Of a stretch of DNA of 64,000 bases, positions 1 through 11,476 are shown one piece after another (the first letter of the stretch is position 1; each line of letters opens with the position of its first letter). The DNA comes from Oscheius dolichura (taxonomy: Eukaryota > Nematoda > Chromadorea > Rhabditida > Rhabditidae), in contig OW051492.1 in assembly GCA_932521035.1 (NCBI GenBank), forward strand, positions 5,580,001-5,644,000, given 5' to 3'. The position numbers and the translations under genes are program-made. The notes beneath the pieces were generated by a model. That model was not told where the DNA came from, made no database searches, and was given only the letters and a program-made list of their open reading frames with translations.

Positions 1-251
1 TGCACGGCGTCCTTCTTCCAGGCTTTGAACTGCAGACTCCCCACTGTTTTGCTTACACTAATCTGCAGCGCAAACTGAGGGAAAAGGAGGTTCGGGACAC
101 GAAAAATACCCAGAGGGACCCCTCCAGACAGCCGGCCTTTGAACTTTCCGTTGCAGAAAGAGATTTCGATGTTCCACTGGGAGTTGCAAATCAAGTCAGA
201 CGCCTGGCTTTCGACCTTTTTCCGGCCGACGGCCGCCTGATTTGCCTCCAT
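1..251 (-). CDS. partial unrecognised protein, N-terminal exons, runs off the left edge
   Basis: On the minus strand an ATG at 251 opens a frame that reads MEANQAAVGRKKVESQASD and continues through NIEISFCNGKFKGRLSGG. It is then cut by a 45-nt GT-AG intron ending in a pyrimidine tract and CAG, and resumes in the same phase with FALQISVSKTVGSLQF to the window edge. The alternating hydrophobic/polar residues suggest beta strands, but I do not recognise the family. The frame is also open upstream of the ATG for several codons (EASFFQ), so the true start could lie further right. The rest of the gene is outside the window. The call rests on intron logic and protein-like composition only. Confidence 0.45.
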   Translation of the reverse strand, partial: MEANQAAVGRKKVESQASDLICNSQWNIEISFCNGKFKGRLSGGVPLGIFRVPNLLFPQFALQISVSKTVGSLQFKAWKKDAV

Positions 252-2742
252 TTGGAAGAAGGACGCCTCTTTTTTCCGAGACGCTGATGACCTTTTAAAG
301 GTCTCGGTGCCTCCGTGGTCTGCAAAATGTCCCGGAGAACCAGTTCCTGGCCGGCCATATAAGCGGTAGCACCCTCTCTGCAGAGAGCTATTGATAAGAC
401 AACTAGGGGCCCCGTTTGTTCGAATCTTTTCCACGCCGTTCCGAACCAAGGGAACAGTCAAAATGGCGAGAGGGACCCACTTTTCTCTCTGGTCGGATAG
501 GTTCTTGTCACCCCCATAATGGTTATTTTCCCGTAAACCGCCGTCTAGCAGTTGTTTGGACCGGCTTAATTGGCTTCTCTTTATGGTCTGCCCTTATCTT
601 GATGGCATTTCCCAAAAAGACAAAGATGCACAGAGCAGAATCGGAGAGTGACTGCTTCCTGCTCAATGGGGGGACGACGCGGAAACGTCTGCAGCGGGGG
701 CATCCTCTCCATGGAGGCTGAGACTTGATAATTGGGCGATGTTCTAACGCTGTCTGGGGGCGACCAGACACGGTCTCCTCCCTTTTCCCCGGTCTTTCTC
801 TAGTTCTTGAGACAACTTTCTGGGAATGGTAATCCGTCTGGGGGCCGAATGACGTGTCTGAATTAAAACTTGGAGGGGGAATTCCAGCAGCACGTAAACA
901 TTGCCGGGAGGAGGCCATCAAGAAACTTTATTTGAATCTGGACGGCGCCGGATAGAAGGGGTCGGGGTGGCCCGGGAGAACAGGTGTTACATCTAGCTGA
1001 CCCCCGTTTTGATGGCGTCCTTGTGACATTTGCTGTCGTAAAACTGACGACGCTCTGCACTTGCACAAGTTTCGCGAGACATTTGAACACGCGAAGATCC
1101 CCTGACAAAAAGGACGCGACTCTCGTCTCGGAACAGCCAATTTGAAGCATTAAGGGATTCCGACGATGGCAGTGTGTCCCCCGCACGCGAAGACCTAAGA
1201 CAAAGACTCCTAAAGTTGATAAATCACAAGGAATCGCCCTCAAATGCATGTGGGGCATGGGGCAGGCAATGGCCTTCTTATAATGAGCCTAAGCCTAGAA
1301 GTCTCAAAGCGTTGTCTGCATTCTGGGGAGAGGCCATCTTCCCCTTACCCTTGATGTTTTCTTTCCCTCCATGAGACACCTTCAAAAGAAGCGAGCATTC
1401 CCCCGAGGGAATTCATGTCGTTTTCCCATAACGGGCCGTGAGAGAAAACGATAATTTTTTGACAGTTATTCTTATGGCTGGTTCCCACGGCGGACCGCGG
1501 GATTATTCCCCGTTCCCTTGGCTCCCAAAAGGCCGAGACTATTCAAGAGAAACAACACGGAAAGCGACGAGCCTTCCGAATGGGATTTCTGACTCTTTGG
1601 ACGGGGAAGTTCAATAGATTAGGAGCTATTCTTTTCGTCCCCCCGAAATTCTATAGCCAGCCACGTGTAAGCCAGTTGCCCGAAAGAAGAGAGGGATCGG
1701 CCCCTGGTATCCCCTCCAAAAATGCCCCGAAAGTGCTTGAAGGCGGTAGTAGCCCCTCGGTTGCTTTTATCTTGCTTCGCGACGGAATTCAATTTGAGCG
1801 GTGCTGATTTCGTGTATTGCGGATCCCCCTACCGGGCCCTAATTGCCAAGGGCCTCTACTTCGAAGGCATTCTCACCGAGACAAGGTATTACACCAGGAG
1901 AAGACAGACAGACGAATCGTATGTGACAGGGACGGGCGGAAGGGCCGGGAGGAACTGACACACGCTGGGCGTCGGGCCCCCGGGACCACTTCTTCGAACC
2001 ACATAAAATGTTGATGCGTCCTCCTCGTCGGCCAGTAATCCTGTTACCGTCGAAATGACATTGTTCAGACTTTTTGTCAAAAGGTGTTATCTATGGACAA
2101 ATAAAGGAAAGCGGGGGAATGGCTCCGAGACACGACCTTCACAAGAAGGGGGGACATTAACCGAAGCCTTTGAGCCAGGCCATTCCGATTATTAGAGGGA
2201 CTAATGGGGGAGACATTTCCCCGGGCTGGGAGGACAGAGCAAGGCCGAACCCATTCCTCCCAGATGTATGGACGGGCTATAAAGGTCGGGCTTGTATGAT
2301 TAATGCTGACTCGAACTAAATTATGCGCAGGGTTGACGCCTTCGGAGGGGCCAGGGATTACGGGGCCAAATGGCGTCAGATGGGAATCAAGAGGACGAGG
2401 CGACTGCTCTCTGTTTCGCTGTTATTCTGTACTTTTGAGAAGACCAGCAAACGGAAACATCACTGTCTACTTCCTGTTAGAAAAGAGAAATCTTACTTTT
2501 ACGAGGAGTGGACGGGAAGATAAGAGGAGAGGAGGAGCGCGGCCGTTGTGAGTCTCCATAGCGACGGAAGATGAGGCGGAAATTAAAAAGGGGACAGAGG
2601 GGAGTGTCTTTTCCGGGGGAGATAGGCCCACTTGGTGGTTCATTTTGTTGTTGGTGAGAGGTGGTGATTGTGCTGAAAGGCGTTCCTCCCTTGCCGGCAT
2701 GGGCGGACCCGCGGCGGGCACTCTTCGCACCATGAGCCCAGC
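252..2742. other. 2.5 kb with no gene recognised
   Basis: Open frames here are short, overlap on both strands, and show no family resemblance or consistent splice pattern. It lies between the head of a minus-strand gene and the start of the receptor guanylate cyclase, so it probably holds the promoters of both. A TATA-like ctataaagg lies near 2277-2285, about 460 bases before the cyclase ATG. Nothing else specific was seen. Confidence 0.4.
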
Positions 2743-5700
2743 ATGATACACTGGCTTCTACTACTCTGGCTACGACTGTCATCGGCCCTCCCCTTCCCTC
2801 ACTCCCATTTCCCTATTGATATTGTCGTCGGCCTCCCCAGCTCCGAGGGCAGCAAGGCCAAGAATCCCTTCTTGCTGACCCTCGGGAAGAGCCAGCCAGT
2901 CTTCGATGTGGCCGTCGAGGACATCTACCACAAGCACCACCTGCTGCCGGAGAAGGGGCTCCGCATCTCGTACGAGGACACAGCCCTGTCCGACTCCCTC
3001 GGGCCCCAGCGCATCATCCAGCGCTACTGCGACCGGACGGTGGATGCCGTGATGGGGATCGCCTACGTCTACGGACTGGCCCCCATCGCCCGGATGAGCA
3101 CCTACTGGTACAGCGGGGTGCCCGTCTTCACGACGACCGCTCTGGTGGACGAGCTGGGCGATAGGAAGGCATTTCCCCTGCTGACTCGGATGATGGGCAG
3201 CTATAAAAGCCTGGCCTATCTTACGAGGGAGATTACGAAGACGTTCGGATGGAACCACTTCTACTTCCTGTTCAACGACGAGGCCGTCCACGGCGGGGGC
3301 GTCGGCCGGAGCGAGTGCTACTTCTCTCTGTCCACCATCAAGAACCTCATCCAAAAGCAGAAGGACGTCGTCTGGAGTGTGAAAATGTTCAGCGAGTTTA
3401 CAACGAAGCGGAAAGAGTACAAGAAGATGCTCTTTGACGCGTCGATGGATTCGAACCGTGGGTTGTGTTTCTCTGTTTTCGGGCTCCCTTCATTCTATCC
3501 GCTGGGTGTACACTGTTCCAGTTTTTGTTTTCTCCCCTCTCTTCTCTTCTCCACGAGAGACTTGACCTCGCCCAATTGGATTGAGGCGCTCGCTCCTGTT
3601 TCGTTTTTCTCAGGGTAATTCAATTATTGAAGAGTTACACTCGCTTTCTGACTTACCCTAGCCGGCAATTATCTCTGCCCGGAGGCCAATTGAGGAAGGC
3701 AGTTTGCATGTAAGATTGACATCGGGGTCACAGAGAGATTCGCGTGCTGGTTATCATGGACTCTGGTCGGGTGGCCAAGGTGGCTGCAAGGGAGAAGCGA
3801 GGAGAGGCCCTCTCCCCCTTGGGGATTCGGCTTCTCCCTATTTTCGAGACAATTTGTCATGCGCACTTTCCCATTCTCCGATTGTCATCCGAGGAGCCAG
3901 GAGAGAGAAGGAGAGAGGAATGGCCGCTTCCTTGTTTTCTCATTGGGCGTGTGTATATCCTGGAAATGTTTACACAACCGCCATATTCCCAGACTGGCCA
4001 TTTGTCCTGTAATTTTTGGAGGGCGAGATCTTCGCCTATTCTGACGTCACCGGGGAGCAGTTAAGAGTCATGTTTAGTCTCTTCTGGTCTCGCCGAGATC
4101 AACTGGGCCTAGCGGGGTTTATTCTAGCAACTAGTCTTCCATAAATTGGGTTTCTCGGGTGGGCAGCCTCTCTGCAACATTTCGCCTCTTCTGGGCGTCT
4201 CCTCGGAAGGAAGTTGCACCCCCTCGTCGGCAGTCCTAAATGAGCCGCGGAGCCAATAGAATCACTGCCTCGGAGACAACCGAAGACACGAGGAGGTTCA
4301 ATTATTTTTCGGGTTGCAAACCTCTCGACGGCAATCAATTTTCGACTGCTGTTTTGCGCTTCATGCCCTCCGGGAAGTCGACGGCGCCCGACATTTTATA
4401 TGGACTTACAAAGTGTCCATTTGGGGTTGTCTTTAGTGGGGCGAGGTGGCCAGCTCAGCAGGCAATTGGTCTTTTGAGGACGAGGGGCTCCGGCGCTATT
4501 TGAACTGAATAAGAACGGACAGCCAACCCAGGGCAAACACCTCCGGGCTCCACGTGGACTTATGAACCCCCCGATTCGTAGACAGTGTTCCTATGTTGAC
4601 TGGGGAAATGAAAGTGAAATAAGTTATTTCCGAGGGGAACGGGTTCTTAATGAGGACAGGAAATAAGACACATTTTTCAGTGATCATCCTCTGCGCCTCG
4701 CCGGATACCGTCAGGGAGATCATGCTGGCGGCCCACGAGCTGGGGATGGCCACCTCCGGGGACTACGTCTTCATCAACATCGACGTCTCCACCGGGTAAG
4801 TCTCTCTTCCCCTTCCTCATTCTCTTCTCCTTTTAATAAGGAAAATGTTTTGAAACTGCCAGTCTTAACTCGATGAGGGGATGGCGCAATCCACTTAACG
4901 GCAGGGGGTCTGTCTGGGAGAGACGCCAACTATGGGAAATACGAGGAGAAATGTTTCAGATCACACGCTGAGAAGCCGTGGACCCGCCAAAATGACAGTT
5001 CAACTGACGAAAACGAGAAGGCGAAGGAGGCCTACAGAGCTCTCAAAACAATCTCTCTTCGGAGGTGGGTCGGCCTCTTTCCCCTATTTTAAACTATCTT
5101 TTAGGAGTGACCTCCAGGAGTATAAAAATTTCGAAGAACGGGTAAAAATACGAGCCGAACAGAAGTATAACTACTCAATAATGACGGGCAAAGAATACGA
5201 GGTGGCCCCCTCCTCCCGGCTCCCCATAAAACAGACTTCAGATGAATAATTTTATTAGTGCTTTCTACGACGCGGTGCTGCTCTATGCCATTGCCTTAAA
5301 CGAGACGATCGAGGCCGGTCTCGACCCTCGCAACGGACACAACATCACCAGCAAGATGTGGGGCAGGACATTCGTCGGTCAGTTGGCTATCCTCCTCCAA
5401 GATCTTCTATTTCTTCAGGCATCACGGGTAATGTCTCCATCGACTCCAACGGGGACAGGTACTCCGACTATTCTCTCCTCGACCTCGACCCACAGCAGGA
5501 GAAATTCGTGGTAGGACCCAATTGTCTCTTTCTCTAGAATCGTAATTTCAGGAAGTAGCCTACTATTCGGGTGCATCGAATGACCTCAACAAAGTAGGTG
5601 AATTCCACTGGGTTGGGGGCAAGCCACCTCGAGACTCGCCCATTTGTGGCTGTGACCAGAGCAAGTGCCCCAAGGTATGGTTCTTTCTATAATGTATTTC

Positions 5701-8700
5701 ATCTTCTCCTTCCAGGGCTACCCGATCCATGTCTATCTCTTAGGAGGAGCCGGCTTCGTGATCATCGCCCTCCTTTGTGTCTTCGGCATCGTCTGGCGGT
5801 GACTAGAGTCTCCCTGTTCCTCTCATCCTCCGAGTATTTCAGACAGTGGAAGATTGAGCAGGACCTGGCTGCGATGTCGTGGAAGATCAGATGGGAGGAG
5901 CTGGATGGGGAGGAACAACAAAAGGTCGGGTTTAGTGCTTCTTGGCCGGCGCTTGATTCGGTTAGGTGCTTGCGAATAACCAAATGTAACCCGTTGTATC
6001 CATTAAGTTCCTGTGAATGTTAGCATTTCAGAAGGAGAAGCGCCGCTCGAAGAAGAACTCCAAGCGGGACAACCACTATGTCCCGGAGTCGGAGGCCCTC
6101 CTGCGCTCGAATTCGCGGAGCAGCGTCGGTTCTGACAAGGTGAGTCGTCGTCGCGGCCCCCTTTTCTCTTCGTTTCTCTTTTTCCCTAACGCTATAGGTG
6201 TGGGCTTTTTAACAGAACAGTCGGGTTTCAGTTCGAGGACGACATTCTAGGCCCAATGCGAATGCGCTTGGTATGTTTTGGTTTGTTTGGAATGTGTGCT
6301 GTGCTTTCTGTGGTTAGATTACTCTCCCCCTCCCCTCCCCCGAAAAGAGCACGCGTCCAGGAGAAAACAACGCACAGATCAGCTCGTCCTCCCTGCTATT
6401 GCACTCTCGATTCTTAGCCAATAATGCTTGGTCTCACGGTCCCCGTCCCTCCCCCTTCACACAAGAATCAGAGCAGCTTGGCTAAGCAGATCAGATCGCT
6501 TGGGAATGGCTTCCACAGGCTATTCCACCACTGCTTGCCCCTTTCATCCTGTCTCTTTCAGAGGTCGTCCAGCAGCGGAGCAACCCGTAAAATATCGGCC
6601 ATGATCGACCGGAAGCTGAGTATCTTCACACGGAAGAGAAGTTCTCCCAACGGCGACAAGAACGGAGCCATCGCCTCCCACCAACACACCCTCCGAGAGG
6701 TCGAAGTGGGTTTTATCATGTTCCTCTTTAATAAAAAATGTCTAGGACGGTGAATGTTCCCCGTTGAACGATGTGTCCTTCCAAATTCCACGAGCGGAGA
6801 ACAGGAGAGTCAGTTCCCCCTCGGGTGGATCGGAATACAAGAAGAAGAGCAGCTCGGAGGAGGACTTTGACGCCCGCGAGAAGAAGAGCATCTCCCTCGG
6901 AAAGAAGAAACTCAGCTTCGGTGCCCTGTCAATCAGAGTGAGTTGTGGGCATTTCACTATAAAGAGAGAATGGATTTAGAGTGGAGGGTCAGGAGAGACG
7001 ATAGCCCAGAACAACGGCCAGATATACACGAACACAACCTATTACAAAGGGGTCATGGTGGCTTATAAGCGACTCAACATCGACCCGAAGAAGTACCCAA
7101 AACTGGATCTAAACAGGAATCAGCTGATGGAATTGAAGAAGATGAAGGACCTCCAACACGACCACATCACCAGGTACCGTTTCCCTTATTTGATTTCTCA
7201 CCATCAATTTCAGGTTTACCGGTGCCTGTATCGACTCTCCCAACTTCTGTATAGTGACGGAATACTGTCCGAAGGGGTCACTCGAGGACATCCTGGGCAA
7301 CGAGAAGATCGAACTGGACAGTATGATGAAGTACTCACTCATCCACGATCTGGTCAAGGTGTGGCCCTCTTTGAATTCTCTCTATTCCACCATACAGGGT
7401 CTGTACTTCCTCCACAATTCGGAGATCAAGAGCCACGGAAAACTGAAGTCTTCAAATTGTGTGGTCGACAGCCGCTTTGTATTGAAAGTCACCGACTTTG
7501 GTCTTCACAGCTTACATCAGCTGGAAACACCGCCGACGATAGAGGATCTGGGAGAACACGCCTATTACAAGAGTAGGAGACTTCCTTTTCCTTTTTCAAT
7601 CAGGGGTTTAGGAATGCTTTGGACAGCGCCGGAAATCCTTCGGAAGGACATCGTCGAACCGTGGCACGGGACACCGAAGGGAGACATCTACTCCTTCGCC
7701 ATCATCCTCCACGAAATGGTCTGGAGACAGGGAGCCTTCTGGTGCGAGGAGGAACTCGATCCCAAAAGTAGGCGAACATCTATTTTCACCTCATTCAACC
7801 CTTTCCAGCCATCATCGAGCGGGTAAAGAGACGTCCTGAGACAGACGAGGACGGGTACAAGAACGGCTTCCGGCCCCATGACCCGCCGGATCACCCGGAC
7901 AACCCGTGGACCAACCAACTGAAGAAGGACCCGAAGAGCGAGGACCTGATGAAGTTGATGAGGGCATGTTGGGACGAGGACCCGAGTGACCGGCCAGACA
8001 TGTCCGTCATCCGGAAGGTCATCCGCGGACTGAACAGGGACAACGAGACGTCGAACCTCGTGGACAACCTGCTCAAGAGAATGGAACAGTACGCGAACAA
8101 TCTCGAGGGACTGGTCGAGGCGAGGACACAGGAATACCTGGCCGAGAAGAAGAAGGTCGAGGACCTCCTCCACCAGCTCCTCCCTCCCAGTGTCGCCGAC
8201 CAGGTAGCCCTCCTCCGTGTCCATTTCAATTTCTAAATTTTAGCTGATCGCTGGAAATGCTGTCCAGGCCGAGTCCTATGACATGGTCACCATCTACTTC
8301 TCAGATATCGTCGGGTTCACGGCCCTCTCGTCTGCCTCGACTCCTCTCCAGGTCGTCACCCTCCTCAATGATCTCTACCTCGCCTTCGATGGTGTTGTCG
8401 ACAACTTCAAGGTCTACAAAGTCGAGACTATTGGTGAGTACCGCTAGTGGCCACGTGGCGGATTGGTTGAGTGGTTGATTACAATTCCTCGTATCCCAAG
8501 TTCGACCCCCCTCCTGATTGCAATGATGAATTGTGTCATGCTAATCATGAAGACCGCATCGGGTGGTCATAAAATGTTGTAAAAGACCACTTCTGAGCAA
8601 GCTTTTTGTTTTTTTTTTCACTTCTCCTGCTTTTTATCTATTCTTTTTTCTCTGATGGTATATTTCCAGGTGACGCGTATATGGTAGTGTCAGGACTTCC

Positions 8701-9181
8701 TGAGAGGAGGGAAGACCATGCCTCACAGATCGCCCAGATGTCTCTGGCTCTGCTCCACAAGGTCAAGAACTTCACCATCCGGCACCGACCCCAAGAACAG
8801 CTGAAGCTCCGAATTGGAATGCACTCCGGTCAGTCGCTCCCCCTTTCTCTGGTACAATCCCTTTTCAGGTTCGGTGGTGGCTGGAGTCGTCGGCTCGAAG
8901 ATGCCGCGCTACTGTCTCTTCGGAGACACGGTCAACACCTCCAGCCGGATGGAGAGCAACGGCCTTCGTGAGTATCCCTCCAAGTTCTCGAATATGCCTC
9001 TCTTTTAGCACTAAAGATCCACGTCTCGTCGGTCACGAAAGACATCCTGGCCAAGGACCCCGGCTTCCGCCTCGACCTCCGGGGCGAGGTGGAGATGAAG
9101 GGCAAAGGCAAGCAGACGACGTACTGGCTCAAAGGCTACCGGGACGTCGAGATTCCCGACTTCGGAGAGGAATTCCGGTGA
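2743..9181 (+). CDS. gcy-28-like: receptor-type guanylate cyclase, natriuretic-peptide-receptor/GCY-28-like
   Basis: Single-pass receptor that makes cGMP. I place 22 exons: 2743-3457, 4681-4795, 4960-5064, 5105-5201, 5242-5377, 5419-5510, 5552-5674, 5716-5798, 5843-5924, 6032-6139, 6232-6270, 6562-6705, 6746-6937, 6980-7173, 7214-7358, 7398-7572, 7612-7767, 7809-8203, 8244-8433, 8670-8828, 8869-8967 and 9009-9181. They sum to 3717 nt (1238 aa) with every phase matching. Order: signal peptide ([17 protein letters not shown]), ligand-binding ectodomain ([22 protein letters not shown]), TM helix (exon 8), a long Lys/Ser-rich juxtamembrane region, a kinase-homology domain with [10 protein letters not shown] in place of the catalytic HRD, a coiled linker, and a cyclase domain ([28 protein letters not shown]). 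The Glu and Cys at the purine-selecting positions fit GTP. Most introns are 39-44 nt; intron 1 is 1223 nt. Assignment to the NPR/GCY-28 subgroup is by motif resemblance. Confidence 0.93.
8441..8600 (+). mobile_element. tRNA-derived SINE-like insertion in a cyclase intron
   Basis: Intron 19 of the cyclase gene (8434-8669, 236 nt) is about six times the usual length. Inside it, 8464-8474 reads TGGTTGAGTGG, matching the RNA polymerase III A-box consensus. GTTCGACCC at 8500-8508 matches the B-box, and the spacing of about 25-30 nt is normal for tRNA genes. The flanks do not pair as an acceptor stem and I could not fold a full cloverleaf, so a tRNA-derived SINE or decayed tRNA copy is more likely than a working tRNA. 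A run of T follows at about 8603-8620. The outer boundaries are approximate. Confidence 0.5.
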
Positions 9182-9523
9182 CGGACGGCTCTCCCCCTTT
9201 TTTCCCAGTTTTGAAGTATTCTTCCAGGCGGGTAACAGTGCCTTACAAGTTGTTTCGTTACGGTAATTTCAATCTCCCCCGGTGCTGACTCGGGTGTCTT
9301 TTTTCTCTTTTCCCAGTTGCAATTTCCCCACTCTTAGCTAATGTCAACGGGTATTTGAATATGTGTATTTTGCGAAAGTTGCCCATCTCTTTGTCTTTGT
9401 CTCCTAGAGTTCCTAGTTCCCACGTGCTCAACATAGTCCACTTAGGCAAATGATCTTTATGTACAACAGAGATTCTATTCGTATCAACAACTGTATAAAT
9501 TATCGAAAATTAATCCTTGAGAT
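9182..9523. other. convergent 3' intergenic stretch
   Basis: Lies between the stop codons of two convergent genes (guanylate cyclase on plus, MAM protein on minus). It is AT-richer than the flanking exons and should hold both 3' ends. No coding frame was supported. Confidence 0.5.
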
Positions 9524-11272
9524 CTAGGGCCTGGCCCCACTCATGAACGAGTTGAATGCGTGTTGGACTATCCAGTCCATGTTTTGACGGGAGAACGGCC
9601 GGGTATCTCGGCCGGTCGTCGTGGGAGGCAGACTGCAAGATTCTTTTGGAGAAGATGAGTATGTCTTACTCTATGAACTGGGATAGTTTCTCACTGAAGG
9701 CTTTTTGGAGGGACGGGGGAAGACCCAGGAGCAGAGAGGACTTGGCATCTGTATTGACCGGTGTGATAGCCTTCTCTCCCAGACCAAACTGCTAAACTCT
9801 ATTCTTTGTGAATGGAAGCACAAATGGAACCTTGGCCAGCGTCTTCCATTTATCCACATCGACAGATTTCAAGAAAGTGGTTGGCTGTGGAAGTTTTGGC
9901 GCCACGGTGGGTGGCCTGGCGGTTGTGGTTTTGGGAGGGGGACGAGACGGTGGCTTCAACGTTGGGGCCATATGATTTCTCGAGATCTAGAGACTGGGAA
10001 TGTTTTACTTGGATTCGAATACCTGTGGGTGGATTGGACCCTGAGGGCCGAGTTTCTGGACGGCGGTCAGTCGAATTGTCCCATCGTGGGCAGGCTTGAT
10101 CGGGGAGACGTTTTTCCCTGAACAATCCATTTTCATTTGGAGGAAGGGGGAATGCCACCTACCACAAGCCAGCTCTGTCCCGAACTCATCGACGAGTTTC
10201 GTATTACGTACGGCCACGTAGCCACCACGAAGTGAGGTAGCTCTAATTATGACTTTGGAGGGGAAAGGAGAAAAGCGAAGGGGGAGACGGACGGTGTTCC
10301 ATCCGGGGAGGATCATTCCACCGGCTGTCCAAAGGAGCTGTTCCTCAGTTCCAGTCAATTGGTGGACTATAGCGGCGGCATTCTCACTGGATGATGATAT
10401 ATACTCCTATCGTCTCTGTACCTGACAAAGACCTCCATTTGGAAATGAGCATTTGCCGGTTGGAGGATAGGCTCACTGATCAAGAAGCCGCCCTCCTTCG
10501 AGACGACCTTCCCATCCAATGGAGTGAAACCTTGGAACTGCCTGGAAACAAAGAATAAGTAAATTTGAGAGAGGATACCACTGGCAGGAAGACTTTTGGA
10601 ACTCGCAATGGATAGGCTCACAGAATTCTCTAACTACAGGTTTCTGCTTGGAAATGGGCTTTCGTCGAATTCCTTTGGGGATGTTCTTGGTAACCGACAA
10701 GACCGAGGTGGGGGAAGACTTGATTTGGATGGAGGAGATGGCCACGGCGTCGAGACCGTCGAGTATCCCACGGGCGCGGAAGTAAAGCTATTACTCGAGT
10801 GGACTCAGTTTGTCTAGGTACAACCTGTTGTTCTCCTTGGCCGGCCGGCAGGAGTGTTGTTCTGTCGTGCCATTTCCCACCCGTCGTCTCAGTTACCGAG
10901 TCCAAGAGGCGGAAAGTGTCGCCTTCTTTGAGTAAAATTTGAAGATCAGCTGCGCCAACCTCAAAACAGGCCATTGTTCTGGTTATAAAGCGGTGGGTGT
11001 ACCTTGGCATACTTAAAGGAGAGGGTTCTGGAGGCGGTGGAGGCGGGAAGGGGAGGACTGATAGCATCTCCCCCTTCCTCTGATCCGAACCTTCCTTGAG
11101 CTAGTAGGAATTCTTCTTCTTGTCCCTTCAACAGCAACGGAACGTGTAGAAGAGGAGAGGGGACAAGGGCCTGGGAGACAACTTCCCACGGCGGAGCCAG
11201 ATGCCATCCGGAGAGAGGATGAGCCGAGAGGAAAGGGATCAGACAGGAGAGCAGGAGAAAGCAAAGGGTCAT
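9524..11272 (-). CDS. secreted protein with two MAM-like domains
   Basis: Nine exons on minus: 11272-11013, 10978-10825, 10787-10579, 10541-10422, 10386-10163, 10117-10023, 9986-9831, 9791-9670 and 9632-9524. They sum to 1449 nt (482 aa) and close exactly in frame. The protein opens with a signal peptide (MTLCFLLLSCLIPFLSAHP). Two MAM-like modules follow: the first runs from ACFEVGAADL to LDGLDAVAISSIQI, the second from CEFQKSSCQWQF to LRGGYVAVRNTKL. These are the usual Cys-Phe-Glu start and Gly-x-Val-Ala end of MAM folds, which act in extracellular adhesion. A Pro/Thr-rich linker (PPPKTTTARPP) and a short C-terminal tail come next. There is no TM helix or GPI signal. All introns are 34-44 nt. 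The MAM call rests on motif resemblance. Confidence 0.75.
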
Positions 11273-11476
11273 ACGGCTGGAGAGGGTCGGCCGATTCGGA
11301 CCGGTCAGCCCGCTGTCCATCTCCATTACGGGCGACGGATCGGATACAACTGGTTGTGTTGCAACGAGCCAGCTTCTAAAACCCGTAATGGGCCAATTAT
11401 TACTCACACACAAACGGATGGCAGACCGTTCCTCCTTCTGTGAACCGGCAGGTCAGGACATGCCAAATCCCTTGAA

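Noticed and set aside
8441-8600. A functional tRNA gene
   Set aside because: A and B boxes are present but the ends do not pair as an acceptor stem and no clean anticodon arm could be drawn.
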